From Elusimicrobiota bacterium (GTDB lineage Bacteria > Elusimicrobiota > Elusimicrobia > UBA1565 > UBA9628), in NCBI GenBank assembly GCA_003151975.1, contig PLZD01000054.1:125446-189445 (forward strand): a stretch of 64,000 nt of DNA, written 5' to 3'. Below, in pieces: positions 17,735 through 26,663 of the stretch. The notes below the pieces were generated by a model. That model ran no database searches, had not been told where the DNA came from, and saw only the letters and a list, made by a program, of their open reading frames with translations. A program made the position numbers and the translations under genes. Position 1 is the stretch's first letter, and each line of letters begins with the position of its first letter.

Positions 17735-18442
17735 ATGCTTTCAGGCCTGATCGACCGCCTGCGCCAATGGAAGCAGCGCCGACCCCACGGCATGACCCTG
17801 CCGGACGGCAATCGAATCACCTACCGCGACGTCGATCTCTGCATCATCGACGAAATCTACAAAGGCAAAGCCTACGGCAATCCTGAAGACATAAAGGAAG
17901 GCGATGTCGTCATCGACTGCGGCGGCCACATCGGCGCTTTCACCCTGTGGGCTGCAAAGCGCGCGGGGCCTTCCGGCCGCGTGCTGACTTTTGAGCCGGC
18001 ACCCGACAACCTCCGGCTCCTCCGCGCGAATGTAAAGAACAACGCGCTGCCGCAAGCGAAGGTTTTTGACTGCGCGCTCGCCGACCGAAACGAGCGAGCC
18101 TACTTGTATCTCGCGCCCGCCCACGGCAACCCGGCGGCCAACACTTTACAGGGCGGCGCGCAGCAAAAGACGGTGCAAATCCAAGTCCGTCGTCTCGACG
18201 ACATCGTGCTCGAGGAGAAGCTCGCGCGCATCGATCTGCTTAAAATCGACGTCGAGGGCGCGGAACTAAAACTTTTGGCGGGCGCGCAGCGGACGCTCGC
18301 TTTGACTTTGCGTCTGGTCATGGAGCTGCACCCCGAGAAGATCGATCCCTACGCCGCTCTGGCGGTTCTCGAAACGGCCAACTTCAAAGTCGATGTGGTC
18401 TCGAAGAAGCCGCACAGCTGGCTCGTCGCCGCGCGAAAATAG
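17735..18442 (+). CDS. FkbM family methyltransferase
   Basis: This 235-residue protein has the SAM-binding segment VIDCGGHIGAFTLWAA, then FEPAPDN and the FkbM signature LLKIDVEGAEL. FkbM enzymes methylate hydroxyl groups of polyketides and sugars, and they are frequent in LPS and capsule loci. GAGG lies six bases before the ATG. The gene closes a three-gene plus-strand operon and converges on the small membrane protein gene at 18446. Confidence 0.85.
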   Translation: MLSGLIDRLRQWKQRRPHGMTLPDGNRITYRDVDLCIIDEIYKGKAYGNPEDIKEGDVVIDCGGHIGAFTLWAAKRAGPSGRVLTFEPAPDNLRLLRANVKNNALPQAKVFDCALADRNERAYLYLAPAHGNPAANTLQGGAQQKTVQIQVRRLDDIVLEEKLARIDLLKIDVEGAELKLLAGAQRTLALTLRLVMELHPEKIDPYAALAVLETANFKVDVVSKKPHSWLVAARK

Positions 18443-18445
18443 CGG

Positions 18446-18811
18446 CTAGCGCTTACGGCCGAAGCCGCGCAGTCCCGACAGCGCGATGATGGCGGCTCCC
18501 ACGAGAGTGCCCGTGATCGGAAACGGCACTCCGGCCGCGGTCGCGCCGATAAGCGCTTTCTTTCTCGCCGTTTTGGGAGAATCGCCGTGGAGCTTCTGCT
18601 GGATCTTGTTGACCGCCGCGTAGGTCACGCCGAAAGTCGCCGCCGAAACGACGGCCAGCGCCGTAAATCCCGAGAAAAAGTCGAGCCCGAAGGCCAGCCA
18701 GTCTAGGCCCAGGATCACCATGCCGCTGAGCGGATGGAAGTAGCTCTTCTTTTTGGGGAACCGATCCTCGTCGGAATCAACGAGCTCGCCCTCTTTGGGA
18801 ATCTCGCTCAT
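18446..18811 (-). CDS. Small membrane protein of unknown function
   Basis: I do not recognise this 121-residue protein. It has a charged, acidic N-terminus (about 1-28), two or three hydrophobic helices (about 29-70 and 92-112, the latter glycine- and alanine-rich), a lysine-rich loop (about 68-88) and a basic GFGRKR tail. Its ATG at 18811 overlaps the stop of asnB by four bases, so it is probably made together with AsnB. It may be an accessory membrane subunit of the flippase-AsnB operon, which is a guess based on coupling only. Confidence 0.65.
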   Translation of the reverse strand: MSEIPKEGELVDSDEDRFPKKKSYFHPLSGMVILGLDWLAFGLDFFSGFTALAVVSAATFGVTYAAVNKIQQKLHGDSPKTARKKALIGATAAGVPFPITGTLVGAAIIALSGLRGFGRKR

Positions 18812-20709
18812 CCGCCGTCCCTCTCGAGGCATTGCTCGTGCCAGAGCTCGAGCATCAGCAGCGCCCACAAGCGGTAGCCGTGATCGCGCCGCCCGCTTTG
18901 ATGCTGGTCCCAGACCTGCGAGAGCGCTGTCTCGTTGAATATGCCTCGCCCCAGCGCCTTGCTTGAGAGCACATGTGCTTCCCAATATTTCTTGAGCGGC
19001 CCGCGGAACCATTTCCCCAGCGGAATGCCGAAGCCCATCTTGCCGCGGTTGAGGATTTCCTTGGGAAGCTTATCCTCGAACGCCTTCTTCATGATCCACT
19101 TGTGGCCGCGTAGGCCTTTGAGCTTCCAGTCGCCGGACATCGGAAAGACGAGCTCGACGAACTCGTGGTCGAGCAAAGGCGAGCGGCCCTCGAGCGAGGC
19201 GGCCATGGTGGCGATGTCGATCTTGGCCATGAGGCACTCCGGCAAGTAAGTCTTAAAATCGGCGTAGAGCAACTGGTTGATGAAGGATTCTCCCTTGCAC
19301 CGCTCGAAAGCCTGGGCGAGATAGCGCTGGGCCGAGCCGCGGCCTGAGCCGAGCCTGTCCGAAAACTCCGGCGTGTAGAGGCCTTCCTTGTCCTCCTCGG
19401 AGAAATAGCCGACCATCTTGAGATGGCGCTTCGGCACATCGGAGAATAGCGCGGACCGAAGGAATCTTTTCAGGCGCCAGGTAAAGCCGTACGGCGCGTT
19501 GTATTCGGGCATCCATTCCGCCCCGGCCCTCAGTGCGGCGCGCGCCGGGGCGGGCAGCACGTCGAACTGCTTGGCGAGCTTCATCGCGAAATAGCGGATG
19601 TAGCCAGCGAAATTCTCGTCGCCGCCGTCGCCGTTCAAGGCGACCGTCACGAATTTACGCGTCTCGCGCGCGACGTAGTAAGAAGGCAGCGCCGAGGCGT
19701 CCGCGAAGGGTTCGCCGTAATGCCAGGCGAGCTTCGGCAGCACGTCGGCCATCTCGGACTTCACGATGAACTCGGTGTGGTCGGTCGCGTATCTCTGCGC
19801 CACGAGCTTGGCGAATTTCAGCTCGGAGAACTCCTCTTCCTCGAAGCCGATCGAGAAAGTCTTCACGGGACGCGTCGATTGTTCGGCCATGAGCGCCACG
19901 ATGATCGACGAGTCGACACCGCCCGATAGAAACGCGCCCAACGGAACATCCGAAATCATCCGCAGACGGACCGATTCCTTGAGCTTGTCGACGATGAGCG
20001 CCTGAGCTTCCTCAATGTCGGTCGTGGCCGGCTTCTTGCCGAGCGGCAAGTCCCAATAGCGCTCGACGACGACCTTGCCGTCCTGGTAGGTCAGCGTGTG
20101 GCCGGGAGGCAGTTTCTTGGCGCGCGCGTAGATCGTTCCCGGAGACGGGATGTATTGAAGCGACAGAAATTGGTCGAGCGCCTCGGGGTCCATCTCGCGC
20201 GAAAGGCCCCAGACAAAAAGGGTGCGCAATTCCGAGCCGAAAGCGAAATAGCCCGGCTCATCCGCATAGACCAGCGGCTTCTTGCCGATGCGGTCGCGCG
20301 CCAGGAACAGACGCTTCTCGCGCTTGTCCCAGATCGCGAAGGCAAACATCCCGCGCAGGTGCGAGACGCAGCCGGCGCCGTGGTCCTGGTAGAGCGCGAG
20401 GATGGCCTCCGTGTCGGTCGCGGTCTTAAAGGAGTGGCCGCGCGCTTCGAGCTTCTTGCGCAGTTCTAGATAATTGTAAATCTCGCCGTTGAAGACGATC
20501 CAATAGCGGTCGTCGGCGTAGGAGATGGGCTGGTGGCCCGTGTTGAGGTCGATAATCGCCAAGCGCCGCATCGCCAGGCCCACGGCGCCGTCGATGTGGT
20601 ACCCTTCGTCGTCGGGCCCGCGGTGCGTGATCAAGGTGTTAGCCTTGCGTAGAAGGCCTTCGTCGACCTTCCCGCCGTCCTTGCGCACGACACCCGTGAT
20701 GCCGCACAT
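18808..20709 (-). CDS. asnB: Asparagine synthase (glutamine-hydrolysing)
   Basis: This 633-residue protein begins Met-Cys-Gly-Ile, with Cys2 as the amidotransferase nucleophile, followed by a class II glutaminase domain (about 1-200). The synthetase domain carries the ATP pyrophosphatase loop FLSGGVDSS. It transfers ammonia from glutamine to a carboxylate activated by ATP. In surface polysaccharide loci such enzymes often amidate a uronic acid instead of aspartate, which would fit the UDP-sugar dehydrogenase gene at 22301. It follows the flippase gene by five bases. Confidence 0.9.
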   Translation of the reverse strand: MCGITGVVRKDGGKVDEGLLRKANTLITHRGPDDEGYHIDGAVGLAMRRLAIIDLNTGHQPISYADDRYWIVFNGEIYNYLELRKKLEARGHSFKTATDTEAILALYQDHGAGCVSHLRGMFAFAIWDKREKRLFLARDRIGKKPLVYADEPGYFAFGSELRTLFVWGLSREMDPEALDQFLSLQYIPSPGTIYARAKKLPPGHTLTYQDGKVVVERYWDLPLGKKPATTDIEEAQALIVDKLKESVRLRMISDVPLGAFLSGGVDSSIIVALMAEQSTRPVKTFSIGFEEEEFSELKFAKLVAQRYATDHTEFIVKSEMADVLPKLAWHYGEPFADASALPSYYVARETRKFVTVALNGDGGDENFAGYIRYFAMKLAKQFDVLPAPARAALRAGAEWMPEYNAPYGFTWRLKRFLRSALFSDVPKRHLKMVGYFSEEDKEGLYTPEFSDRLGSGRGSAQRYLAQAFERCKGESFINQLLYADFKTYLPECLMAKIDIATMAASLEGRSPLLDHEFVELVFPMSGDWKLKGLRGHKWIMKKAFEDKLPKEILNRGKMGFGIPLGKWFRGPLKKYWEAHVLSSKALGRGIFNETALSQVWDQHQSGRRDHGYRLWALLMLELWHEQCLERDGG

Positions 20710-20714
20710 GGAGC

Positions 20715-22253
20715 TTAGACTCCCCCCAGCGCCGAGGGTTCCTCGGTGGGAACCGGTTGGCGGCTCAGCAGCGCTTTCAAGAACTGCTTATCGTCGAAAT
20801 CGAGCAGGAACCAGGTCGAGCCGTAGTAAAGCCCAAGACCCAGGGCCACCACGGCGATGAGCCGCGTCCAATCCTGCACGAGAGGGTGCGCGGGGAACAC
20901 AAAAAGGGTCAGCACCAGGGCGCTGGCGACCGGCGCGTAGAGCGCCTCGCGCATGTAGCGCCCTTCGGCCAGCCGCAGGACGGCCGTGTGCAGCCACAGA
21001 AGATAAAGGATCGTAGGCGCCGCCTGCGCGATCAGAGAGCCCCAGGCCACGCCCAAGATTCCGTAGCGCGGGATGAGAATCTTCCAAGCCAGCAGCGAGA
21101 TCACGGCCTGCGACCAGATCATGACCGTCATCGCCCACGGCTTTCCGCGGCTGCAGACGACCGCGTTGGGAATCGCGTTCATGATGAAGAAGAGCTTGGC
21201 CAGCACGACGAGCCGCGCGGGCCAGACGCCGCGGTCGCCGAACTCGCCGCCCAGCCACAAAGTCAAGAACTGCGGCATCAGCACGAAGAGCATGATCAAC
21301 GCGGGCAGCACGGCCCACAACAGGAAGCGCGAGGACTTCAGATACATCCGCACAAGCGCCTCGTGCGCGCCGTGGCCGTGAAGCTCAGACATCATGGGAA
21401 GCACCACCGCCGAAACGACCACTCCCATGACTTGCACGCGCTGCAAAAGACCCGAGGGCACCGAGTAGAGCGTCAGGTCCGAGAGCGAGGTGCCGCGCGC
21501 CAGGAAGATTTTGTCGAACTGGAACGTCACGACCCAAGCGACCAAAGAGAGCCACATGCTGGCGCCGTAGTCGCGAAACGCCGGAAAGCTCAACCCCCGC
21601 CCCGCGGCCCGGCCATGATAGGGCTGCAAGAGCGCCCAGACCGCCGAGAGCCCGGCCGCGGCGGCCGCGGCTGTTAACGCAACGTACCACAATGCCGCGC
21701 CCTTGAGCCCGAATCCCCACGCGACCGCGGCCGCGGCGCCGAACGGCATGACCGCGTTTTGAAGCCCCGAGACGGCGTTGTACCAATCGAAGCGCTGAAG
21801 CCCCTGCAAAGTCGAGCCCGCGAAAGAGACGAGCGCCGCGAGCACCGCGCCCGAGGCCGCGCAGCGCAAGACGAAGCCCGCCTGCGGCAAAAGCTCGCGC
21901 GGCACGTGGAAAAGCCGGAAGGCGAAGAACTCAGAGGCGAAAAACAGCGCGATCGCCGCCGGCACGACGCCCAAAGCGTGAAAGGCCAGCGAATAGCCCA
22001 GCGTGTCCTTGAGCGCGCGGCCGTCGCTCGCGCCGTGATGCTCCGCCACGAACTTGATGGTGGCGTCGGCTGCTCCGAAGGTGAAGAGCAGCAGGTAGCT
22101 TGCCACCGTGCTGAGCAGGATGTAGAGCCCGTACTCGGTCTGGCCGAGGTGCCTGACGAGATAGGGGATGAAAAGGAAGTTTGCCGCGGCCACGACGATC
22201 TGGCCCAGCATGTTCCAACTGACATTGCGCGCGAAGCGATGGGCTTTGCTCAC
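20715..22253 (-). CDS. Oligosaccharide flippase (Wzx-like, MVF/MATE superfamily)
   Basis: This 512-residue protein has about 12-14 transmembrane helices. The N-terminus (FARNVSWNMLGQ, then FLFIPYLVRHLGQTEYG) is typical of Wzx/RfbX polysaccharide flippases that move undecaprenyl-pyrophosphate-linked repeat units across the inner membrane. I choose GTG 22253: it gives the usual short basic N-terminus and lies downstream of a matching promoter, while the longer in-frame ATG at 22307 would lie upstream of that promoter. It leads the flippase-asnB-small-membrane-protein operon. Confidence 0.85.
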   Translation of the reverse strand: MSKAHRFARNVSWNMLGQIVVAAANFLFIPYLVRHLGQTEYGLYILLSTVASYLLLFTFGAADATIKFVAEHHGASDGRALKDTLGYSLAFHALGVVPAAIALFFASEFFAFRLFHVPRELLPQAGFVLRCAASGAVLAALVSFAGSTLQGLQRFDWYNAVSGLQNAVMPFGAAAAVAWGFGLKGAALWYVALTAAAAAAGLSAVWALLQPYHGRAAGRGLSFPAFRDYGASMWLSLVAWVVTFQFDKIFLARGTSLSDLTLYSVPSGLLQRVQVMGVVVSAVVLPMMSELHGHGAHEALVRMYLKSSRFLLWAVLPALIMLFVLMPQFLTLWLGGEFGDRGVWPARLVVLAKLFFIMNAIPNAVVCSRGKPWAMTVMIWSQAVISLLAWKILIPRYGILGVAWGSLIAQAAPTILYLLWLHTAVLRLAEGRYMREALYAPVASALVLTLFVFPAHPLVQDWTRLIAVVALGLGLYYGSTWFLLDFDDKQFLKALLSRQPVPTEEPSALGGV

Positions 22254-22268
22254 TGAGGACCCAAGGGT

Positions 22269-22297
22269 ATGATACCGTAAAATTAGTATATTCACAA
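22269..22297 (-). promoter_or_regulatory. Promoter of the flippase-asnB operon
   Basis: On the minus strand TTGTGA (22292-22297) and TATCAT (22269-22274, 5 of 6) are separated by 17 bases. The -10 box ends 15 bases before GTG 22253, giving a leader of about 9 bases. Confidence 0.55.
22287..22292 (+). promoter_or_regulatory. -10 box of the UDP-sugar dehydrogenase operon, leaderless geometry
   Basis: TATATT (5 of 6) lies 8 bases before ATG 22301. It overlaps the edge of the minus-strand -35 box of the flippase promoter, so the two divergent promoters may compete for polymerase. Confidence 0.45.
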
Positions 22298-22300
22298 AAG

Positions 22301-23500
22301 ATGCCATCCAAGACTCCCGATATCGCGATTGTCGGCGGCGCCGGACACGTCGGCCTGCCCCTAGCGCTGGTCTTCGCCTCCAAGGGACGGCGCGTGCTGG
22401 CTTACGACATTAATAAGGAGGCGCTCAGGAAGATCGGCCGCGGGCACATGCCGTTCATGGAGCGGGGCGCGGCCCCTCTGCTCAAAAAGGCGCTGGCCAA
22501 GAAGACGTTGCTGCTGTCCTCGAACCCCAAGGACCTCAAGGGCGTCCCATCTCTCATCGTCACCACGGGAACTCCGGTAGACGAGTTTCTCAACCCGCAG
22601 GTCGCCGACATGCTCGCGGTCTTCGAGTCGCTCTCGCCGGTGCTGTCCGAGGGCCAGTTGATCGTGCTGCGCTCGACGGTCTACCCCGGAACCACGGAAT
22701 GGCTCGCCCGCACGCTCGCCCGCGGCGGCAAGCGCCCGGCGCTGGCCTACTGCCCCGAGCGCATCGTCGAAGGCCACGCCATCGACGAGCTGCAAAAATT
22801 GCCGCAGATCGTCAGCGGCGTCACGCCCGACGCCGAGGCCAAAGCCGCGGCCCTGTTTTCCATCATCGCGCCCGAGGTCGTGCGCACCAAGCCCGCCGAG
22901 GCCGAGTTTGCCAAGCTCTTCTCCAACGCCTACCGCTACATTCAATTTGCCATCTCGAACCAGCTCTACATGGTCGCCAACTCCGCGGGCCTCGACTACT
23001 ACCGCATACTTCACGCGATGAAGCATCACTACGATCGCATGGCCGACCTTCCCAAGGCGGGTTTCGCCGCGGGGCCCTGCCTGTTCAAGGACACGATGCA
23101 GCTCTCGGCTTTCTACCGCCATCAGTTCTCGCTCGGGCAGACCGCCATGCTCGTCAACGAAGGCCTGCCGCTCTATCTCATCTCGCAAATCAGCCGCCGC
23201 CACGACCTCTCCGGCATGACCGTCGGGATTCTGGGCATGGCATTCAAAGCCGACAGCGACGACCCGCGCTCCTCTCTGAGCTACAAGCTTAAGAAGGAGC
23301 TGCGCTTTCGCGCGCGCGCCGTGCTGACCACCGACCCGCATGTCCAGGACGATCCCGATCTCAAGCCGCTCGACGAGGTGATCCGCCAATCCGATCTCCT
23401 TTTCCTCAGCGCTCCGCACGCCGAGTACCGCGGCCTCGACCTCAAGGGCAAGCCCGTCGTCGACATCTGGAATTTCTTCGGCAAGGGCGCGCTCGTCTAA
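22301..23500 (+). CDS. UDP-sugar 6-dehydrogenase (WecC/UDP-ManNAc dehydrogenase-like)
   Basis: This 399-residue protein has an NAD-binding GGAGHVGLPLA motif at the N-terminus, the STVYPGTTE segment, Lys205 in EAEFAKLFSNAYR, and the catalytic Cys260 in AGPCLFKD. These are the landmarks of the UDP-glucose/UDP-ManNAc dehydrogenase family, which oxidises C6 to a carboxylate in two steps. The motif spacing resembles the WecC branch. It leads a tightly packed six-gene plus-strand operon and could supply a uronic acid for amidation by the nearby AsnB. Confidence 0.9.
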   Translation: MPSKTPDIAIVGGAGHVGLPLALVFASKGRRVLAYDINKEALRKIGRGHMPFMERGAAPLLKKALAKKTLLLSSNPKDLKGVPSLIVTTGTPVDEFLNPQVADMLAVFESLSPVLSEGQLIVLRSTVYPGTTEWLARTLARGGKRPALAYCPERIVEGHAIDELQKLPQIVSGVTPDAEAKAAALFSIIAPEVVRTKPAEAEFAKLFSNAYRYIQFAISNQLYMVANSAGLDYYRILHAMKHHYDRMADLPKAGFAAGPCLFKDTMQLSAFYRHQFSLGQTAMLVNEGLPLYLISQISRRHDLSGMTVGILGMAFKADSDDPRSSLSYKLKKELRFRARAVLTTDPHVQDDPDLKPLDEVIRQSDLLFLSAPHAEYRGLDLKGKPVVDIWNFFGKGALV

Positions 23501-23501
23501 G

Positions 23502-24476
23502 ATGCCTGCGCGCGTCGCGATCGTCGGCCGTCAGTTCGGCAGCCGCGTGCTGGCCAAGGCCTTCGCTGACGCCGGCGCCCACATCGTCGGGCTTGCCGGC
23601 GGCGACGACTGGAAGGACCTCGTAAGGCTTGCCGGCATCGACGCGGTCGCCATCTCCGTGCCGGGCGGTGCGCAGAAAGCGGTCGCTCTCGAGGCGCTGA
23701 AAGCGGGCAAGGCGATTTTTTGCGAGAAACCACTGGCCGAAAATCTCGATTCGGCGCGCGAGATCGCCGCGGCGGCGAGGCGCTCGAAGCGTCCCGCGGT
23801 CATCGACTTCGAATTCCCCGAAACGACGGCTTGGACCCTCGCCGAGAAATTCTCCCACGGAAAGCTGGGGCGATTGCGCCATGCTTCCATCGTCTGGCAG
23901 ATCGAGACCTACGCCAACGTCCACCGCACGAACAACTGGAAGCGCAGGAACGCCTCCGGCGGCGGCACGCTCAACAACTTCGGCTCGCACCTGTTCCACA
24001 ACGTCGAGTGGCTCTTCGGAAGGATTACCGAGATCTCGGCCCGCGTCCTTCACGACGGCCCCGGCGACGTCAGCGCCGAGATGATCCTCTCGCTAAAAAA
24101 TGGCGCGACGGTCTCGGTCTCCTTGGCCGCCGACGCTTTTCTGGGTTCGGGCCATCGCCTCGAGGCCTACGGTTCGACGGGCTCCTTCATCCTCGACAAT
24201 CCCCACGCCGATTACATGACGGGCTGGAGCCTGAGAACCGCGACGCGCAAAAGCCCGAAGTGGAAGCTCATCGTTAAAGGCCGCGCCGCCTTCAAGGGCG
24301 AGGATGGACGGATCAAGCCTATCTCGCGGCTGGCCAAGCGTTTTCTAGAGGCCGTCGCCGCCCGCGGCAAGGCCGAACCGTCGGTGGCCGCCGGCCTGCG
24401 CGCGCAGACGCTCATCGACGCCGCGCGCCGCTCCGACAGACTCAAGCGCGCCGTCAAGGTTCCCCATGGCCGCTAA
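23502..24476 (+). CDS. Gfo/Idh/MocA family oxidoreductase
   Basis: This 324-residue protein has an N-terminal Rossmann fold (VAIVGRQFGSR), the CEKPLAENL motif with the conserved Glu-Lys-Pro near the active site, and a GGGTLNNFGSHLFHN segment that supplies catalytic His residues. Family members oxidise or reduce sugar hydroxyls with NAD(P). It begins one base after the dehydrogenase stop and overlaps the next epimerase gene by 11 bases. In WecC-linked operons such enzymes often form 3-keto sugars. Confidence 0.85.
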   Translation: MPARVAIVGRQFGSRVLAKAFADAGAHIVGLAGGDDWKDLVRLAGIDAVAISVPGGAQKAVALEALKAGKAIFCEKPLAENLDSAREIAAAARRSKRPAVIDFEFPETTAWTLAEKFSHGKLGRLRHASIVWQIETYANVHRTNNWKRRNASGGGTLNNFGSHLFHNVEWLFGRITEISARVLHDGPGDVSAEMILSLKNGATVSVSLAADAFLGSGHRLEAYGSTGSFILDNPHADYMTGWSLRTATRKSPKWKLIVKGRAAFKGEDGRIKPISRLAKRFLEAVAARGKAEPSVAAGLRAQTLIDAARRSDRLKRAVKVPHGR

Positions 24477-25422
24477 GACCGTTCTCGTCACCGGCGGCTC
24501 GGGCTTTTTGGGAGCGGCGCTCGTCAAACGCCTGAGCGCGTCGGGCCAGCGCGTGCGCGTCTTCGACAATTTTTTTCGAGGCCTTCCGGAACGGCTCAAG
24601 GGCCTTAAGAACGTCGAGCTCGTGCAAGGCGACGTTCGCGACCCTAAGTCAGTGCTGCGCGCCGCGCGCGGCGCCTTCCGCATCTGGCACCTGGCCTTCG
24701 TCAACGGCACGCGCTATTTCTATGAGCAGCCGGGCTTGGTCCTGGAGGTCGGCGTCAAAGGCATGGTCAACGTGCTCGACGCGGCCCTTGCGGCCGGAAC
24801 CCAGGAGCTCATCGTAGCCTCTAGCTCCGAGGTCTACCAAACGCCGCTCGTCGTGCCCACGCCGGAGGAAGTGCCGCTCGTCATTCCCAATCCCTGGAAC
24901 CCGCGCTACTCATACGCCGCCGGCAAGATCATCACCGAAATGCTCGCGCTGCACGGCGCGCGGGGCATTAAGCGCGTCGTGCTTTTCCGCCCGCACAACG
25001 TGTACGGCCCCGACATGGGCCGCGAGCACGTGATCCCCCAGCTCTCGCTCAAGATCAAGGGGCTTTGCGCCAAAGAGCACGGGAGCGTGCGGCTGACCGT
25101 GCAAGGCACGGGTGCTGAGACCCGTTCATTCGTCTACATCGACGATTTCACGGACGGACTCATGCTGCTCGAAAAAAAGGGACGTCATCGCTCGATCTAC
25201 CACATCGGCACCCGCGAGGAGATCTCAATCAAGCGCTTAGCTGAGGCCATCGGCCGGTGCTTCGGGCGCAAAGTGATCGTCGTGCCCGGTCCCGCGGCCG
25301 AAGGCGGCACCCGCCGGCGCTGCCCCGACACCACGAAGATCGAGAAACTCGGCTACAAGCCCAAGGTCTCCCTACGCGAAGGCCTGCTCAAGACCGTCCG
25401 TTGGTACGCCGCTCAGAAATGA
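24466..25422 (+). CDS. NAD-dependent epimerase/dehydratase
   Basis: This 318-residue extended SDR shows GGSGFLGAAL at the N-terminus, ASSSEVYQ, the catalytic YSYAAGK (YxxxK) and RPHNVYGPDMG. The fold and length fit UDP-glucose/UDP-GlcNAc 4-epimerases or nucleotide-sugar dehydratases. AAGG precedes the ATG, and the 11-base overlap with the upstream oxidoreductase suggests coupling. Substrate is unknown. Confidence 0.85.
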   Translation: MAAKTVLVTGGSGFLGAALVKRLSASGQRVRVFDNFFRGLPERLKGLKNVELVQGDVRDPKSVLRAARGAFRIWHLAFVNGTRYFYEQPGLVLEVGVKGMVNVLDAALAAGTQELIVASSSEVYQTPLVVPTPEEVPLVIPNPWNPRYSYAAGKIITEMLALHGARGIKRVVLFRPHNVYGPDMGREHVIPQLSLKIKGLCAKEHGSVRLTVQGTGAETRSFVYIDDFTDGLMLLEKKGRHRSIYHIGTREEISIKRLAEAIGRCFGRKVIVVPGPAAEGGTRRRCPDTTKIEKLGYKPKVSLREGLLKTVRWYAAQK

Positions 25423-26663
25423 AGAAGGAGTTCACGAGCCGCCCCGTCCTCGCCTGCCAGCTTTGCGCGAATAAGAAGCTCGAACCCGTTTTGTTTCTCG
25501 GCTATCTGCCGCCGGTCAATCAGATGCGGACGATCGGCGAGACGCCCGTCGAGCAGCCGAGCTACCCCGCGCAACTGCTGCGCTGCCGCCGCTGCGGGCT
25601 CTTCCAGTTGGGGCTCGTCGTGTCGGCCAAGATCCTCTTCCCGCCGGAGTATCCCTACACAAGCGGCACGACGCGCATACTCCGGGAGAATTTCGCGGAA
25701 CTGGCAACGGACTACCAGCAGATCATCGCGCTGGAAAAGAACGATCTCGTCGTCGACATCGGCTCCAACGATGGGACCTTGCTCGGCAACTTTACCGGCA
25801 TTTGCAAGGTGCTCGGCATCGAGCCGACCGACCAAGGCAAGCTCGCCAGAGCCAAGGGCATTCCAACGATCACGGCCTACTTCAGCAAGGCCGTGGCTGG
25901 AGCCGCGAGAAAAAAGCACGGCCTTGCCAAAATGGTGGCCGCGACCAATGTTTTCGCGCACATCGACGACCCGCACGCCGTCGTCGAGGGCATCCTCGCG
26001 ATGCTCTCACCCGACGGCGTCTTCGTCTCGGAGTCGCATTATCTCGCGAGCCTCGTCGAGACGGTCCAGTACGACACGATCTACCACGAGCACCTGCGCT
26101 ACTACTCGCTGCAGTCGCTCTCCTACCTTCTAGGCAAGCACGGCCTCGAGATCGTGCACGCCAAGCGCATCCCCACACACGGGGGCTCGATTCGCGTCTA
26201 CGCGGCCCGAAAAGGCAAAATAAAAGTCCGCTCCAGCGTCGCGTCCCTGCTCGATGAGGAAAAATCGCTGCTCTCCGACGAAGGCATCAAACGGTTCGTC
26301 TCGCGCGTCGTGAGTTCGAAGCTCGAGCTCCTTAGATTTTTTGCCGACATCAAGAAAGAGGGCAAGCGCGTCTACGGCATCAGCGCGCCTTCGCGCGCCA
26401 GCACGCTCGTCAATTACGTCGGCCTCGACGAGGGGCAGCTGGAAAGCGTGCTGGAAATCAAAGGCTCGCACAAAATCGGCAAGTGCATGCCTGGCACTTT
26501 GATTCCCGTCGAGGAGGAGTCTCGCCTCTTCACCGACCCGCCCGACTACGCCTTGCTGCTCTCTTGGCACATAGCCGACGAGCTCATCCCCAAGCTCGCG
26601 CAGAGAGGCTTTAAGGGCGGCTTCATCGTGCCCTTGCCCGAGCCTCGCCTCGTACGGCCGTGA
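25419..26663 (+). CDS. Sugar C-methyltransferase (TylC3/NovU-like, zinc-binding)
   Basis: This 414-residue protein has the three-part architecture of NDP-sugar C-methyltransferases. An N-terminal zinc-binding domain has CQLC and CRRC pairs with the LGYLPPVNQM segment between them. A SAM domain (about 95-240) has VVDIGSNDGTLL. A C-terminal Methyltransf_14 domain has YGISAPSRASTLVNY. Relatives methylate C3 or C5 of keto-sugars. I start at ATG 25419 (ATGA overlap with the epimerase); the longer in-frame start at 25257 lies wholly inside that gene. Confidence 0.85.
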   Translation: MKKEFTSRPVLACQLCANKKLEPVLFLGYLPPVNQMRTIGETPVEQPSYPAQLLRCRRCGLFQLGLVVSAKILFPPEYPYTSGTTRILRENFAELATDYQQIIALEKNDLVVDIGSNDGTLLGNFTGICKVLGIEPTDQGKLARAKGIPTITAYFSKAVAGAARKKHGLAKMVAATNVFAHIDDPHAVVEGILAMLSPDGVFVSESHYLASLVETVQYDTIYHEHLRYYSLQSLSYLLGKHGLEIVHAKRIPTHGGSIRVYAARKGKIKVRSSVASLLDEEKSLLSDEGIKRFVSRVVSSKLELLRFFADIKKEGKRVYGISAPSRASTLVNYVGLDEGQLESVLEIKGSHKIGKCMPGTLIPVEEESRLFTDPPDYALLLSWHIADELIPKLAQRGFKGGFIVPLPEPRLVRP

